From: Pseudovirgaria hyperparasitica
Taxonomy: Eukaryota > Ascomycota > Dothideomycetes > Acrospermales > Acrospermaceae
Length of the DNA stretch: 64,000 nt
Assembly: GCF_010093815.1 (NCBI RefSeq)
Contig: NW_022985558.1
Location: 254,640-318,639 of the forward strand
Direction of reading: 5' to 3'
The notes under the pieces were generated by a model that was not told the DNA's origin, did not search any database, and saw only the letters and a program-made list of their open reading frames with translations. Positions 63,025-64,000 of this stretch are shown piece by piece. Every line of letters begins with the position of its first letter. The stretch's first letter is position 1. The position numbers and the translations under genes are program-made.

Positions 63025-63594
63025 TCACTCTGCCATGTCTGGTCCACGACTCGAACACTCCCAACACCTCAAATCCCTCTGCCCACAGAACCCCCAAGTC
63101 TCCACACCCTCCCCAGGATCAAGAATCCCCAACTCTCCACACTCATGACAAAACACATGCTTTTCCAACCCCAACCACACCCATCTTCCCCTCATATTCC
63201 GAGACACCTTCTCCGAAACAACCATACAATCCACACACTTCTTGCTCGTCCAACACTTATCCAGCACAGCCCCATCAATCTTTCCCTCTCCCGTACGTGG
63301 AAACTCCTTGCCCAATTTCACGGAGCAGGGAAAGCGATCCAGACCGCGAATGCGCTCGCAGGACGTGCATGCTAGGATATTGTGCTCTAGGGCAAACTGT
63401 GTGGGCTGTAGGAAGGGTCCGGTGTATATGAGAGGGAGGATATTCAAGCGGGTACTGAGGATTGGATCCGGGATTACGGAGCGCATGTGTCTGCATGTTT
63501 TACGTAGGAGGCAGCGGGATGTAAGGGGGAGGGCGTCTGCAATTAGGAGGTGGAGTTCGCAAGGCAGTCGAAGGTATGATGGAGAGAGGGCCAT
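63025..63594 (-). CDS. F-box-like protein with C-terminal cysteine motifs
   Basis: Single exon of 189 aa starting at 63594 (MALSPSYLRLPCELHLLIAD). The frame is open a further 58 codons upstream (to 63768), but that part is not protein-like and the usual F-box opening favours the shorter start. The F-box-like segment LRLPCELHLLIADALPLTSR is followed by CLLRKTCRHMRSVIPD. Cys pairs follow: ACTSCERIRGLDRFPC, KKCVDCMV, FCHECGELG and GFCGQRDLRCWECSS, perhaps zinc-binding. Distant similarity in layout to the F-box gene at 60794 suggests the same superfamily. No target is known. Confidence 0.72.
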   Translation of the reverse strand: MALSPSYLRLPCELHLLIADALPLTSRCLLRKTCRHMRSVIPDPILSTRLNILPLIYTGPFLQPTQFALEHNILACTSCERIRGLDRFPCSVKLGKEFPRTGEGKIDGAVLDKCWTSKKCVDCMVVSEKVSRNMRGRWVWLGLEKHVFCHECGELGILDPGEGVETWGFCGQRDLRCWECSSRGPDMAE

Positions 63595-63895
63595 AGTGAT
63601 TAGGCACTTAGATCGTATCGAGGCTGGTTGCTGGCATTTGCTTAGTGTTGTAGCATTGATGTCGGGATGTTGTTGCGATTCATAACTGACGGGTGGAGAT
63701 GTGGGGTAGCGTGGGGGGAACGGATGAATGAATGCGGGGCATGGGAACTCCACAGTATATATGGGCACGTTTGAGCCTGGGCGAACCTTTTGCTACACTA
63801 CCAGTATATCAGTCCAGCTTAGTCAGTGTCGATAGCCATTGGAAGTGTCCTCGAGTGAGGAAAAGATGATTTCTTTGGAATAATGGACCTCCTGA
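63595..63895. other. intergenic
   Basis: About 300 bases upstream of the F-box-like gene and downstream of the truncated gene at the edge. Nothing seen. Confidence 0.55.
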
Positions 63896-64000
63896 CTACC
63901 TTCGACCACCCTTCGGCTTCCCACTCGGTCTTCCACTTGGCTTGCCAGCCGCTTTTGACCCTGGCTTCCCTTTACCCCCTTTTGGTCCCTTGACCGTCGC
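63896..64000 (-). CDS. basic C-terminal tail of a protein cut by the window edge
   Basis: 34 codons and a TAG stop read in from the right edge. The residues are almost all Lys, Arg, Gly, Pro and Ser (GKPSGRPSGKPKGGRR at the very end), the composition of an AT-hook or other nucleic-acid-binding tail. The rest of the gene is outside the window, so its identity cannot be told. A chance frame is possible but unlikely with this bias. Confidence 0.45.
   Translation of the reverse strand, partial: ATVKGPKGGKGKPGSKAAGKPSGRPSGKPKGGRR

Overview
The window is from a filamentous ascomycete (Pezizomycotina, probably a dothideomycete). The evidence is short 44-110 nt introns with GT-AG ends and CTAAC/CTGAC-type branch sites, compact intron-poor genes, fungus-specific families (fungal rhodopsin-like receptor, DUF4246, DUF4045-gelsolin, Zn2Cys6 factor, cutinase, AA9 LPMO, F-box proteins with cysteine motifs), and AT-rich decayed stretches. 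The assignment to class is an inference; no rRNA, tRNA or mitochondrial sequence was seen.

Layout. 1-1.6 kb: 5' part of a fused para-aminobenzoate synthase (minus). 2.7-6.1 kb: two intact BTB/POZ genes and, between them, the 3' relic of a third; all three share a C-terminal Cys/His tail. 6.1-8.4 kb: gene-free, with a direct repeat, four CACGTG sites in 59 bp and a decayed tandem repeat that still looks protein-like. 8.4-10.6 kb: DUF4246 protein. 12.5-13.9 kb: seven-helix rhodopsin-like receptor. 13.9-15 kb: fold-back element and a poly-G run. 15-17.5 kb: large disordered protein. 18.4-19.2 kb: GNAT acetyltransferase. 19.6-32.4 kb: housekeeping block of YSH1 (pre-mRNA 3'-end nuclease), divergent TAF4 (TFIID), PRP18 (splicing) and a DUF4045-gelsolin protein. 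33.1-36.1 kb: glutamine-rich conserved protein, convergent with the gelsolin gene across a microsatellite zone.

39-59 kb is accessory in character: a secreted cupin, a GPI-type cutinase, a Zn2Cys6 regulator, a decayed second cutinase-like gene, a sulfotransferase, a phosphatidylserine-decarboxylase-like enzyme, an MFS transporter, prefoldin subunit 4 and an AA9 lytic polysaccharide monooxygenase. The cutinase, cupin and LPMO suggest a life on plant surfaces or plant debris. 60.8-63.6 kb carries two F-box proteins, and the window closes inside the basic C-terminus of another minus-strand gene.

Most multi-exon genes were assembled by hand from splice signals and reading-frame continuity, so exon borders are predictions. 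I found no convincing whole transposon and no CRISPR. The best leads for something undescribed are the BTB family with its Cys/His tail, the decayed tandem repeat at 7.4-8.15 kb, and the unusual gene structure of the Zn2Cys6 gene (GC-AG intron inside the zinc cluster plus a 14-nt exon).
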